Shown one piece after another: positions 35,303 through 44,417 of a DNA stretch of 64,000 nt. How positions within the stretch are numbered: the first letter of the stretch is position 1; each line of letters begins with the position of its first letter. The stretch covers positions 3,100,001-3,164,000 of the forward strand of contig OZ241969.1 in the NCBI GenBank assembly GCA_965204165.1. The letters run 5' to 3'. This stretch comes from VYFG01 sp965204165. Lineage in GTDB: Bacteria > Pseudomonadota > Gammaproteobacteria > Arenicellales > Poriferihabitantaceae. The position numbers were made by a program, and so were the translations under genes. Below the pieces are notes generated by a model. It was not told the origin of the DNA and searched no databases. It saw nothing but the letters and a program-made list of their open reading frames with translations.

Positions 35303-36570
35303 GCACGCAGCGTCAGATGGTCGAGTCCACCCTGGCAAGACGCTACGCCAGGGAGTCCAGGTTTCAGTGGTATGGCCGGATTTCCATACTGATCGGCATC
35401 CTGTTCCTGGGTTTTCTTCTCGTCACAACCTTTCTAAACGGCTACAAGGTTCTATTGCAGACCTACATCCAGCTGGAAGTGGACCTGACCCCGGCACAGT
35501 TCGGGGGTGAGATCACCGAAGATTCCATTGCCGGCGCCAACTACGACGGAATCATCAAGTCAAGTCTGCGGGCCGAGTTCCCCGATGTAAGCGGTCGCAA
35601 GAACCGAAGGGCGCTATACGGGCTGATCAGCAACGGGGCCCAATACGACCTTCGTGACATGCTGATCGAAAATCCCGCCATGGCAGGGGACATCAGACCC
35701 ATCTGGCTGCTGGCCGACGATGAGGTGGATGTCTTCATGAAGGGACGTATCGACCGCAACCAGCCTGAAGCCAACCGGCGCCTGAAGGACAATGCCATCG
35801 GCTGGATCGATCAATTCATCGAACAGGGCAGGGTGGAAAAACGCTTCAACGTCCCGTTTTTCACCCGGGGAGACTCGCGGGAGCCCGAGCAGGCGGGTAT
35901 CTTCGGTGCCATCATGGGGTCGTTTTTCACCATCATGGTCTGCATGCTGCTGGCTGTGCCCATTGGTGTGGCCGCAGCCGTGTACCTGCAGGAACTCGCA
36001 CCCAAGAACCGGTTTACCGACCTGATCGAGGTCAACATCAACAATCTGGCAGCGGTTCCGTCCATCATTTTCGGCCTTCTGGGCCTGGCGATCTTTCTCA
36101 ACGTGTTCGGCTTGCCCCGGTCGGTGCCGCTGGTGGGCGGCATGGTACTATCCCTGATGACTCTCCCTACGATCATCATCTCGAGCCGTGCGGCACTTGC
36201 CGCGGTGCCGCCCAGCATCCGGGAAGCGGCCCTGGGCGTTGGTGCCTCGCCGATCCAGACCGTACTGCACCATGTTCTACCTCTCGCCATGCCCGGAATG
36301 CTGACGGGAGCCATCATCGGCCTGGCCCAGGCGCTGGGGGAGACCGCCCCGCTCCTGGTCATCGGCATGGTGGCGTTTATCGTTGACGTGCCCGGAGGAC
36401 CGATGGACCCGGGAACCGTCCTGCCTGTCCAGATCTATCTGTGGTCGGACAGTCCCGAACGGGCATTCGTGGAACGCACTTCGGCGGCAATCCTGGTGCT
36501 GCTGGCGTTCCTGGTGGCTCTCAACAGCTTCATCGTCCTGCTGCGCCGCAAACTGGAGCGGCGCTGGTAA
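35299..36570 (+). CDS. pstA: phosphate ABC transporter permease PstA (long form)
   Basis: PstA is the second phosphate permease. At 423 residues it is much longer than E. coli PstA (about 296): a hydrophilic insert of some 150 residues sits between the first helix (about 29-48) and the core permease that begins near residue 205. The core shows AAAVYLQELAPKNRF, NLAAVPSIIFGLLGL and the EAA-like PSIREAALGVGASPIQT. Long PstA forms occur in several proteobacteria. The gene overlaps pstC by 4 bp and precedes pstB by 25 bp. Confidence 0.93.
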   Translation: MSTQRQMVESTLARRYARESRFQWYGRISILIGILFLGFLLVTTFLNGYKVLLQTYIQLEVDLTPAQFGGEITEDSIAGANYDGIIKSSLRAEFPDVSGRKNRRALYGLISNGAQYDLRDMLIENPAMAGDIRPIWLLADDEVDVFMKGRIDRNQPEANRRLKDNAIGWIDQFIEQGRVEKRFNVPFFTRGDSREPEQAGIFGAIMGSFFTIMVCMLLAVPIGVAAAVYLQELAPKNRFTDLIEVNINNLAAVPSIIFGLLGLAIFLNVFGLPRSVPLVGGMVLSLMTLPTIIISSRAALAAVPPSIREAALGVGASPIQTVLHHVLPLAMPGMLTGAIIGLAQALGETAPLLVIGMVAFIVDVPGGPMDPGTVLPVQIYLWSDSPERAFVERTSAAILVLLAFLVALNSFIVLLRRKLERRW

Positions 36571-36595
36571 TTCCATATCCATACACACTGAATCG

Positions 36596-37447
36596 ATGAA
36601 CGAACAGGTAAAGAGTGATTCCTCCAATCTCCTGGAAAGGGAGGTCGTTGACAATTCGGATTTCGTTACCGTGGGCGACATCACCGTGGATGATCCCGCC
36701 ATGACCTGCAGGAACGTCAATGTGTATTACGCCGACAAGCAGGCGATATTCGACGTTTCGGTGGATATCGGACGCAACGAGGTGATCGCCATGATCGGCC
36801 CGTCCGGGTGCGGAAAATCAACAATTCTGCGCTGCCTGAACCGGATGAATGACACCATTGACATTTGCCGAGTAACCGGTGATATCGCCCTTGAGGGTGA
36901 AGACATCTATGCACGCTCGATGGATGTCGTGCTCCTGCGCGCCCGGGTTGGCATGGTTTTCCAGAAGCCCAATCCGTTCCCCAAATCCGTTTATGATAAT
37001 GTTGCGTACGGGGTCAGGCTGCACGGACTCGCCAGGAACAAGTCCGAACTGGACGATATCGTGGAACAAAGCCTGAAAAAGGCCGGCCTCTGGAACGAGG
37101 TCAATGACCGGCTGGACAAGCCCGGAACCGGGCTGTCCGGCGGGCAGCAGCAGCGTCTGTGCATTGCCAGGGCCATCGCGATCAGCCCGGAACTCATCCT
37201 GATGGATGAGCCCTGTTCGGCGCTGGACCCCATTGCCACCGCAAGGATCGAGGATCTGATCGATGAGCTGAGGCAGCAGTATTCGATCGCCATCGTGACC
37301 CACTCGATGCAGCAGGCCGCGAGGGTTTCCCAGCGCACGGCCTATTTCCACCTGGGAAAACTGGTGGAGGTGGGACCAACGAATGACATATTCACCAAGC
37401 CCATCCATGGTTTGACAGAAGGTTACATTACCGGCCGTTTCGGCTGA
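36596..37447 (+). CDS. pstB: phosphate ABC transporter ATPase PstB
   Basis: PstB energises phosphate uptake and links to PhoR/PhoU signalling. The 283-residue protein shows Walker A MIGPSGCGKSTILR (about 67-80), the Q-loop PNPFPKSVYDNVAYG, the signature GLSGGQQQRLCIARA, Walker B LILMDEPCSALDP and THSMQQAARVSQRTAYF. An N-terminal extension of about 35 residues precedes the core. The start is the ATG at 36596; the longer frame upstream reads the end of pstA out of frame. Confidence 0.96.
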   Translation: MNEQVKSDSSNLLEREVVDNSDFVTVGDITVDDPAMTCRNVNVYYADKQAIFDVSVDIGRNEVIAMIGPSGCGKSTILRCLNRMNDTIDICRVTGDIALEGEDIYARSMDVVLLRARVGMVFQKPNPFPKSVYDNVAYGVRLHGLARNKSELDDIVEQSLKKAGLWNEVNDRLDKPGTGLSGGQQQRLCIARAIAISPELILMDEPCSALDPIATARIEDLIDELRQQYSIAIVTHSMQQAARVSQRTAYFHLGKLVEVGPTNDIFTKPIHGLTEGYITGRFG

Positions 37448-37479
37448 TACCAATCACCATCATTCCGGAATTTCCAACC

Positions 37480-38205
37480 ATGACGACCATACAAGGCGAA
37501 GGACACATTTTCACCCGCTTCGACGACGAAATGAAGCAACTGCACAGTACTGTTGTGGGAATGGGGGTGCTGGCGGTCAAACAATTGCGTGATGCGGTGG
37601 ATACCCTGCGCACGGAAGATACGGAAAAAGCCCACGATGTCATCAGCAACGATACCAAGCTGAACCAACTGGATATCGATGCAGATGAACAAATCACCAC
37701 CATCATTGCCAAACGGGCCCCTGTAGCCAAGGATCTAAGGGAACTGATCGCGGTAGGGAAGATCGTCAGTGAACTGGAAAGGGCAGGGGATGAGGCCCGG
37801 AAGATCGCCGGGCTGACTATCCGGTTTTACGAGGGAACCAGCCGGCCCCCCAATGAGGAGATCCTTCGGGATATTTACACGCTCGCGGATTACGTCTCCG
37901 GGATGCTTGAAAAGAGCATGTCCGTGTTTGATGACCTGGACCTCAATGGCGCAGTGGAAGTACTGAACATGGGACTCAAGCTGGATGATCAGCTACAGTC
38001 CATACTCCGGCATCTCAGCACTTTTATCATGGAGGATTCGCGCAATGTGGGCAACTTTGTGGATATCGTGCTGGGCATCAGGGCGCTGGAACGCTTCGGC
38101 GGCCACGCAAAGAACATTGCCGGCCACCTGGTGTTCATCAAGTTCGGGTTTGATGTGCGCCATGAAGGAATCGACGTAATCGTCAAGTCCATCAAGGAAT
38201 CATAG
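37480..38205 (+). CDS. phoU: phosphate transport regulator PhoU
   Basis: PhoU represses PhoR and limits Pst activity when phosphate is plentiful. The 241-residue helical protein has the two PhoU repeats; metal-binding ERAGDEARKIA (first repeat) and RFGGHAKNIA (second repeat) contain the conserved E/DxxxD-type motifs. It closes the pstSCAB-phoU operon 32 bp after pstB. Confidence 0.95.
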   Translation: MTTIQGEGHIFTRFDDEMKQLHSTVVGMGVLAVKQLRDAVDTLRTEDTEKAHDVISNDTKLNQLDIDADEQITTIIAKRAPVAKDLRELIAVGKIVSELERAGDEARKIAGLTIRFYEGTSRPPNEEILRDIYTLADYVSGMLEKSMSVFDDLDLNGAVEVLNMGLKLDDQLQSILRHLSTFIMEDSRNVGNFVDIVLGIRALERFGGHAKNIAGHLVFIKFGFDVRHEGIDVIVKSIKES

Positions 38206-38306
38206 TTTTATTCCTTATCCGTCCCGGATCCCCGGAACTCCGGGAGGAAATGCCGGTCTGACGGTTCGACTGTATTCACCGAAAGATCAACTCCACGAGT
38301 TACCAC

Positions 38307-38822
38307 ATGGCGATTTTATCCGGCCTGCCACAATCCAGGGCCATGTGGCTTGGCTTGCTGGTTCTTGGCCTGACATTGGAGGGGGTCGCACTCTACTACC
38401 AGTATGTCCTGGATCAGCTCCCATGCGTCCTGTGCATTCACGTTCGCATGCTGGTGTTTGTCCTGGTCCTGATCAGCGTGCTCGGCCTGTTGTTTTGCCG
38501 CCTGCCGCGAATGGGCGGCATACTGGTGGTCATCACCACGGGAATCTGGGCATGGATGGCGGAGCGGTCCTACCAGTTGCTGGGCACGGAACGGGGATGG
38601 ATCATCGGGGAATGCCAGATGCAGTCCGGATTGCCGGATTGGCTGGCGCTTGAGGAATGGCTGCCCTGGCTGTTCCGGATCCACGAGCCCTGCGGGTACA
38701 CCCCGTTCGTCCTGTTCAGAATCACCATGGCGGAAATCCTGATCGTCCTGAGTATTCTGATGCTGCTATTCGGCATATCCCTGTCCCTGGCAATGGCAGG
38801 CCGGCGTCCGGCCACTCCCTGA
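38307..38822 (+). CDS. dsbB: disulfide bond formation protein DsbB
   Basis: DsbB reoxidises DsbA and passes electrons to quinone. The 171-residue protein has four membrane helices, the first redox pair in LPCVLCIHVR (C40, C43) and the second pair C103 (GECQMQ) and C129 (HEPCGYTP) in the large periplasmic loop, matching the DsbB pattern. It follows phoU by 101 bp and is probably separately transcribed. It converges with arsJ. Confidence 0.9.
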   Translation: MAILSGLPQSRAMWLGLLVLGLTLEGVALYYQYVLDQLPCVLCIHVRMLVFVLVLISVLGLLFCRLPRMGGILVVITTGIWAWMAERSYQLLGTERGWIIGECQMQSGLPDWLALEEWLPWLFRIHEPCGYTPFVLFRITMAEILIVLSILMLLFGISLSLAMAGRRPATP

Positions 38823-38865
38823 TTCCTTGTCCGGCCGACTGGCGAAATCCGCCGGCATTCGACGA

Positions 38866-40086
38866 TCAGGCCCGGTCCGTGACCGTATCCCCGGATTCTC
38901 TCGGCAGCGCCAGCGATATCACGGCCGTAATCCCGATCAGGGCCATGGAAACCAACAGGCAGGCTTCTATCCCGCTTGTCTGATACAACCATCCGGAAAG
39001 TACGGTGCCGAACAGCCTCCCGGCAGCATTGGCCATGTAGTAGAAGCCGATATCCAGGGACACCCCGTCACGGTCCGCATAGTGCACGATCAGGTAGCTG
39101 TGCAGTGAAGAATTCAGGGCGAACAGGATGCCGAATGCCAGCAGGCCGAGCACCAGCCCGGGTACCGGATAAATCCCCTGCACCATGACCGAATAGATTC
39201 CAAGGGGAATCACCGTCAACACCGCGGCCCAGAGAGTCGCCAGACGCCCGTCCGGTGGGGCGCCGTCCCGTTTGCGCACCAAAGCTGGCGCCAGGGACTG
39301 CACCACGCCGTAACCGATGATCCAGAGTGCGAGAAAACCGCCTATGCGCCAATGGTCCCAGCCGGTCACCGTGGCAAGATATACGGGCAGGGCGACCACG
39401 AACCACACATCCCGGGCGGCGAAGAGAAACAGCCTGGCAGCCGACAGGAAATTGATGGCGCGGCTCTTGGAGAAAATCTGTCGGAACTTCGGCTTTCTGC
39501 TGGATTTGCCAAGGCCCTGCTGCAGCAATACCAGGCTTGAGATGAGGACCAGCACAAGGGCCATCGCCATCACGGCGACCGCCCCCCGGAACCCGAAAAC
39601 CGTGAGCAGCACCGCGCCAAGAAAGAATCCGATTCCCTTGAGGGCATTTTTCGACCCGGTCAGGATTGTCACCCAGCGGTAGAGCCTTCCCTTTGCGCCC
39701 TCCGGCACCAGCATCTTGACCGAACTTTTCGCGCTCATCTTGTTGAGGTCCTTGGCGATACCGGACAGGGCCTGGGCAGCCATGACCCATGGGACAGTCA
39801 GATATGCTGCCGGCACCAACAGGGCGGAAAGTGCCACCACCTGCAGGAACAGGCCGATGTTCATGGTCCGGTTGAGCCCGAGCCGTGCGCCGAGCCATCC
39901 ACCCAGCAGGTTGGTGACGATGCCGAAAAACTCGTAGAAGAGGAAGAGCAGGGCGATTTCCAGCGGCGTGTATCCCAGCTGGTGGAAATACAGCACCACC
40001 AGCATCCTCAGCGCGCCGTCCGTCAGCGTGAATGCCCAGTAGTTGCCGGTGACGATGAGGTACTGCCGGATCTGGTGATCAGCCAA
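38866..40086 (-). CDS. arsJ: organoarsenical efflux MFS transporter ArsJ
   Basis: ArsJ exports 1-arseno-3-phosphoglycerate made by the partner GAPDH, which then breaks down outside to arsenate. The 406-residue MFS protein has the ArsJ N-terminal landmarks IRQYLIVTGNYWAFTLTDGA and GGWLGARLGLNRTMN and about 12 helices. The frame stays open upstream into antisense of the GAPDH gene. I chose the TTG at 40086, 16 bp past the GAPDH stop, because GGAG lies 7 bp before it and the protein then opens LADHQIRQY; the nearby ATG is out of frame. ArsJ sequence landmarks are from memory. Confidence 0.9.
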   Translation of the reverse strand: MADHQIRQYLIVTGNYWAFTLTDGALRMLVVLYFHQLGYTPLEIALLFLFYEFFGIVTNLLGGWLGARLGLNRTMNIGLFLQVVALSALLVPAAYLTVPWVMAAQALSGIAKDLNKMSAKSSVKMLVPEGAKGRLYRWVTILTGSKNALKGIGFFLGAVLLTVFGFRGAVAVMAMALVLVLISSLVLLQQGLGKSSRKPKFRQIFSKSRAINFLSAARLFLFAARDVWFVVALPVYLATVTGWDHWRIGGFLALWIIGYGVVQSLAPALVRKRDGAPPDGRLATLWAAVLTVIPLGIYSVMVQGIYPVPGLVLGLLAFGILFALNSSLHSYLIVHYADRDGVSLDIGFYYMANAAGRLFGTVLSGWLYQTSGIEACLLVSMALIGITAVISLALPRESGDTVTDRA

Positions 40087-40102
40087 GGCCGAGCTCCATG
40101 GA

Positions 40103-41119
40103 TCAGTCCGCGGAATTCGTCGCGGGGCCGACAAGGCGCACAAGGTCCACCACGCGGTTCGCATAGCCCCATTCGTTGTCATACCAGGCGAAAATCTTGA
40201 TCTGGGTTCCGTTGACGACCATTGTGGAAAGGGCGTCCACGATGCTGGATCTTGGATCTGTCCGATAGTCGACGGATACCAGGGGGCGTTCCTCGTAACC
40301 CAGTATGCCCTTGAGAAATCCCTTGGAGGCGGCCTCAAGCAGTCCATTGACCTCGTCCGCGCTGGTCGGCTTTTCCACCTCAAACACGCAATCAGTCAGC
40401 GACACGTTGGCCAGTGGAACCCGGATGGCATGTCCGTTCAGTTTACCGGCCAGTTCCGGAAAAATGTCCCCGATCGCCCTGGCGGAGCCGGTGGTGGTGG
40501 GTATCAGGCTTTCCCCGCAGGCCCGGGCCCGGCGCAGGTCCTTGTGCGGCGCGTCCAGGATTCTCTGGGTACTGGTGACGGCGTGCACGGTCGTCATGCT
40601 GCCATGGCGTATGACCAGGTTTTCATGGATCACCTTGACAACCGGGGCCAGGCAGTTGGTGGTGCAGGAAGCCGCCGTCACGATTGGATGCTCTTTGGGG
40701 GAATACAGATGGTGATTCACCCCCATGACGATATTGAGCACTCCGGTGTCGGCCACCGGGGCGGTCACCACGATACGGGACACTCCCTGGGACCGGTACG
40801 GCGCCAGCTTATCGACGGAACGGAACATCCCGGAAGCTTCGATGACCAGGTCGCAATCGGTCCAGTCCGTATCCTGTGGATCGGTATTCCCGGAAAAATC
40901 CACATCCCGGCCATCAACCGACAGGCCGTCCCTGGAAGTTACGACATCCCGGTTCCATCGACCGTGCACGGAATCAAAGCAGAGTAAGTGGGCGAATGTC
41001 GCGGCATCGCCTCCGGGATCATTTACACGGATAACCCGTAAATCCGCACTTTCCATAGCGATGCGAAAAATCATCCGACCCATCCGACCGAACCCGTTGA
41101 TACCTAGTCTGAGTGTCAT
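40103..41119 (-). CDS. ArsJ-associated glyceraldehyde-3-phosphate dehydrogenase
   Basis: This GAPDH paralogue would use arsenate in place of phosphate to make 1-arseno-3-phosphoglycerate, the ArsJ substrate. The 338-residue protein has the NAD motif GINGFGRMGRM, the catalytic cysteine in AASCTTNC (C152), the segment STQRILDAPHKDLRRARA that marks ArsJ-type forms rather than glycolytic GAPDH, and the ending WYDNEWGYANRVVDLV. The ATG at 41119 gives MTLRLGING; the frame also contains a start at 41131. No arsR, arsC or arsB lies nearby. It is transcribed ahead of arsJ. Confidence 0.9.
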   Translation of the reverse strand: MTLRLGINGFGRMGRMIFRIAMESADLRVIRVNDPGGDAATFAHLLCFDSVHGRWNRDVVTSRDGLSVDGRDVDFSGNTDPQDTDWTDCDLVIEASGMFRSVDKLAPYRSQGVSRIVVTAPVADTGVLNIVMGVNHHLYSPKEHPIVTAASCTTNCLAPVVKVIHENLVIRHGSMTTVHAVTSTQRILDAPHKDLRRARACGESLIPTTTGSARAIGDIFPELAGKLNGHAIRVPLANVSLTDCVFEVEKPTSADEVNGLLEAASKGFLKGILGYEERPLVSVDYRTDPRSSIVDALSTMVVNGTQIKIFAWYDNEWGYANRVVDLVRLVGPATNSAD

Positions 41120-41155
41120 TGGCATGTCCAAGAAAAAAGTTAAACAGGATATTGT

Positions 41156-41173
41156 CCGAAAATTATATGACAG
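41156..41173 (-). promoter_or_regulatory. putative Pho box before the GAPDH-arsJ pair
   Basis: On the minus strand CTGTCAT, ATAA, TTTTCGG form two heptamers 11 bp apart. The first is the exact consensus; the second matches at TTTTC but ends GG. The element lies about 37 bp before the GAPDH ATG. It is weaker than the boxes of phoB and pstS. Confidence 0.5.
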
Positions 41174-41297
41174 GCTGTTGAATAGGCCTTGATCACTGAA
41201 TCCAGACTGCTAACCATGTCCCTGCGGCAGGGAGGTGGAGCAACAAGGCCCGGGATCATCCTGAATTTCCTGTTATTCAAGTTTTGAGGCCCGGACC

Positions 41298-41756
41298 GTG
41301 GAAACCGATATAATGTCCCCGAATTGGCGTGAACAGCATTTATTTAACATAATATACATTATGCGAAGTTATTTCACAGCAAGGCTCCGGGAGATACACT
41401 CCGTCCAACTGGTGCTGATCCTGTGCGGTTTCTTCGTGATCGGCTGGTTTGGCGGATTCCTGGTCAACGGCGGTGGAAAATGGCTCGCAGATGCATTTCG
41501 TCTGGCCTATCTGAATCAGTACCAGTTCCGTGCGGGACTGACCACAGGCGGCAGGTCGTATTACGTCTCCACGTCCAACACCCCGGAAATGATCCGGGTT
41601 CTAGAGGCTGATCCCGGTGTTGTCGCCATCCAACCCACATTCATCGATGAACTGCTGATCATTGTGATCTCGAGGGACCAGCCGGAAACTTATTCCCGCC
41701 TCCAAGGCAGCCGTCTTGTAAACGTCATCACCACCCTGCCGCTGCTTTGCCACTGA
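41298..41756 (+). CDS. hypothetical inner membrane protein
   Basis: The product has one clear hydrophobic segment (VQLVLILCGFFVIGWFGGFLV, about residues 36-56; counted from the GTG at 41298) and a C-terminal soluble part with YYVSTSNTPEMIRVLEADPG, which looks like a small alpha/beta domain. An internal ATG at 41361 is another candidate start and would place the membrane segment at about 15-35. No family is recognised. It lies between the divergent GAPDH gene and a HAD gene 29 bp downstream. Confidence 0.6.
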   Translation: METDIMSPNWREQHLFNIIYIMRSYFTARLREIHSVQLVLILCGFFVIGWFGGFLVNGGGKWLADAFRLAYLNQYQFRAGLTTGGRSYYVSTSNTPEMIRVLEADPGVVAIQPTFIDELLIIVISRDQPETYSRLQGSRLVNVITTLPLLCH

Positions 41757-41785
41757 ACCCTTAACCCTTAACGATCCGAACAGAT

Positions 41786-42457
41786 ATGACTGTACTTGCG
41801 TTTGACGTGTACGGCACGCTCATCGATACCGCAGGCGTTACCGGCCGGCTGACTGAACTGGTCGGCGACCGTGCGGCCGCCATCTCCGCGCAATGGCGGG
41901 CGAGGCAGCTCGAATACACCTGGCGCTACGGTCTGATGGGCCAATACCGTGATTTCCGGGTCTGCACCCGGCAGGCGCTGGATTGGACCTGCGCGCAGAA
42001 TAACTGCGGGATCAGCGAGTCTGACAAGGACGGACTGATGGCGCTGTATCTGGAATTACCGCCTTTCGGAGATGTGCCAGGCGGACTCAAGGCATTGAAA
42101 TCATTGGGAATTGGTATGTACGCGTTCTCGAATGGCCTGCCTTCGGACCTGGAGACGCTGCTGGGCAATGCGGGGCTTTTGCACCTGATGGATGGAATCG
42201 TCAGCGTGGACGACAAGAAGAGTTTCAAACCGGACCCCCTGCTCTACCGGTACATGGTCGAACGCGGCGGATCCGATACCGCGGGGACCTGGTTGGTTTC
42301 CAGCAACGGTTTTGACGTCTGTGGCGCGGTCGCCGCCGGACTGAAGGCATTCTGGGTGCAGCGCGACCCGGCAATCACCTTCGATCCCTGGGAGTACCAG
42401 CCCACCCGGATCGTGCATGGCTTAAACGAAATTGTTGAATGCCTGGAAAATCGGTGA
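41786..42457 (+). CDS. haloacid dehalogenase type II (HAD family)
   Basis: The 223-residue protein has the haloacid dehalogenase features: nucleophile D7 in LAFDVYGTLID, the serine/asparagine in FSNGLPSDLE, lysine in DKKSFKPDPLLY and SSNGFDVCGAVAAGL. These match L-2-haloacid dehalogenases, which convert 2-haloacids to D-2-hydroxyacids. A related phosphatase activity cannot be excluded from sequence. Confidence 0.85.
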   Translation: MTVLAFDVYGTLIDTAGVTGRLTELVGDRAAAISAQWRARQLEYTWRYGLMGQYRDFRVCTRQALDWTCAQNNCGISESDKDGLMALYLELPPFGDVPGGLKALKSLGIGMYAFSNGLPSDLETLLGNAGLLHLMDGIVSVDDKKSFKPDPLLYRYMVERGGSDTAGTWLVSSNGFDVCGAVAAGLKAFWVQRDPAITFDPWEYQPTRIVHGLNEIVECLENR

Positions 42458-42525
42458 TTTCCCGGTAAACATTCATAGTATTATTTCCTTTATTTCAATA
42501 TATTAAATAACCTATCTAGAAAATC

Positions 42526-43710
42526 ATGAAAGATTCGGTAGTGATTGTTGGATCTGCCAGAACCCCGATGGGAAGCTTCCAGGGGGTTCTCTCCGGACTC
42601 ACGGCTTCGGGACTCGGGTCCTCGGTTATCCGTGCCGCGGTCGAGCGTTCTGGTCTTGATGCGGACGCGGTGGATGAGGTGATCATGGGAAATGTCCTGC
42701 CGGCGGGACAGGGACAGGCTCCCGCCCGCCAGGCCGCATTGGGGGCCGGCCTGCCCCTTTCGGCAGGATGCACGACCATCAACAAGATGTGCGGTTCCGG
42801 GATGAAAGCCGTCATGCTGGCCCACGACCTGCTGATGGCAGGCACCAATTCGGTCATGGTTGCAGGTGGCATGGAAAGCATGACCAATGCGCCCTACCTC
42901 CTTCCCCGGGCACGCAAGGGTCTACGCATGGGCCATGGCCAGGTCATGGATCACATGTTTCTCGACGGGCTGGAGGATGCCTATGACAAGGGCCGGCTGA
43001 TGGGAACGTTCGCGGAAGATTGCGCGGAAAAGTACCGGTTTAGCCGGGAATCCCAGGATGAATTCGCCGTGCGTTCGCTGGAACGTGCCCAGGGCGCCAG
43101 CAATGACGGCAGTTTTGATGCCGAAACCGTCCCCGTGGAAGTCCAGGGGCGCAGGGAAACCGTGACCGTGTCCAGGGACGAATCCCCTTTCAGCGCCAGT
43201 ATCGAAAAGATTCCGGAACTCCGGCCGGCATTCCGGCAGGACGGTACCGTGACCGCAGCGAATTCCAGCTCGATTTCGGATGGCGCGGCAGCCCTTTTGC
43301 TGATGCGGGAGTCCGAGGCGGAGCGCCGGGGTCTTTCACCGGTGGCGAGGATCCTGGGACATGCCACCCATGCCCAGGAGCCCGCCTGGTTCACTACCGC
43401 CCCGGTGGGCGCCATCCGGAAATGCCTGGACCGGCTGGGAAAGACGGCAGGCGATATCGACCTCTACGAAATCAACGAGGCCTTCGCCGTGGTCACCATG
43501 GCGGCCATGCATGACCTTGATCTGGACGCTGGACAGGTAAACGTCCACGGCGGGGCCTGCGCCCTGGGTCATCCCATTGGTGCATCCGGCGCCCGCATCC
43601 TGGTTACGCTGCTTGGCGCGATGCGGGCACGCAACGCCAAAGTTGGCATGGCATCACTCTGCATCGGCGGCGGCGAGGCCACGGCAATGGCCATCGAGCG
43701 AATGGATTGA
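42526..43710 (+). CDS. acetyl-CoA C-acetyltransferase (thiolase)
   Basis: The 394-residue protein is a biosynthetic/degradative thiolase. It has the acyl-accepting cysteine C89 in TINKMCGSGMKAV, the INEAFAV motif, GGACALGHPIGASGARI and the second cysteine in SLCIGGGEA. It could form acetoacetyl-CoA or close a catabolic pathway. No phaB or other partner is adjacent. An AT-rich region upstream likely holds its promoter. Confidence 0.93.
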   Translation: MKDSVVIVGSARTPMGSFQGVLSGLTASGLGSSVIRAAVERSGLDADAVDEVIMGNVLPAGQGQAPARQAALGAGLPLSAGCTTINKMCGSGMKAVMLAHDLLMAGTNSVMVAGGMESMTNAPYLLPRARKGLRMGHGQVMDHMFLDGLEDAYDKGRLMGTFAEDCAEKYRFSRESQDEFAVRSLERAQGASNDGSFDAETVPVEVQGRRETVTVSRDESPFSASIEKIPELRPAFRQDGTVTAANSSSISDGAAALLLMRESEAERRGLSPVARILGHATHAQEPAWFTTAPVGAIRKCLDRLGKTAGDIDLYEINEAFAVVTMAAMHDLDLDAGQVNVHGGACALGHPIGASGARILVTLLGAMRARNAKVGMASLCIGGGEATAMAIERMD

Positions 43711-43846
43711 GCTTTTGCTAACTTTAATTTTGTTCGTCAATTTATTGTTATTATTCGATTTTTCAATGGAATGAAGAATTGACTGGAGGCGGCGGCGTCC
43801 GTGCCGGGGAGAATTCCTGGGCGGTTCATGGCACCGGGAACCGGTG

Positions 43847-44413
43847 TTACCGGCTGATGGTCGGGATGCTCCGTTTCAACCGCCTCAGGGTGCGTGAGAA
43901 TATCGCTGGGTCCTGCCGGGACCTTGCCAGCACCAGCGCCCCCTGAATGCCGACGACCACCTCTTCGGCCGTATCCGATGCCTGCTCGTCCGTGAGCCCC
44001 GTACGTTCGAGAGCCGCGGCCAGGGCCTCGGTCCAGGCGCTGAAATACCGGTTGATGCGCGCACCGAACCGATTGCGGCTGTCATCGAGCGCAAACACGC
44101 CGACCAGGCAGATCCGCTCCCCTGACCGGAAGTAATGATCCACGGTCTCGAACATGCGCTCGATTCCGCGCTCCGGCGTCCCGGGGTCGAGAAGCGGCGA
44201 AAACACATGTTCGTTGAACCAGCGGTCCACCTCTTCGAGCACCGCTTCCGCCATTTCCTCCTTGCCGTCCGGAAAAAAATGATAGAGGCTGCCCTTGCCG
44301 AGTCCCGTCTGCTGTGTGATTCTGGCCAGGGAGCTGCCCGAATAGCCATGCTCCCTGAATACCTCCGCCAATGCGGCGATCGCGTCCCCGCGTTCGGCGA
44401 TCTCCCTTGGCAC
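43847..44413 (-). CDS. TetR-family transcriptional regulator
   Basis: The 188-residue protein has an N-terminal TetR helix-turn-helix (GYSGSSLARITQQTGLGKGS then LYHFFPDGKEEM, about residues 24-55) and a helical C-terminal domain. It lies 4 bp after the DUF1348 gene on the same strand. A 16-bp palindrome upstream of that gene is its probable operator, giving autoregulation of the pair. The ligand is unknown. Confidence 0.9.
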   Translation of the reverse strand: MPREIAERGDAIAALAEVFREHGYSGSSLARITQQTGLGKGSLYHFFPDGKEEMAEAVLEEVDRWFNEHVFSPLLDPGTPERGIERMFETVDHYFRSGERICLVGVFALDDSRNRFGARINRYFSAWTEALAAALERTGLTDEQASDTAEEVVVGIQGALVLARSRQDPAIFSRTLRRLKRSIPTISR

Positions 44414-44417
44414 CCGG

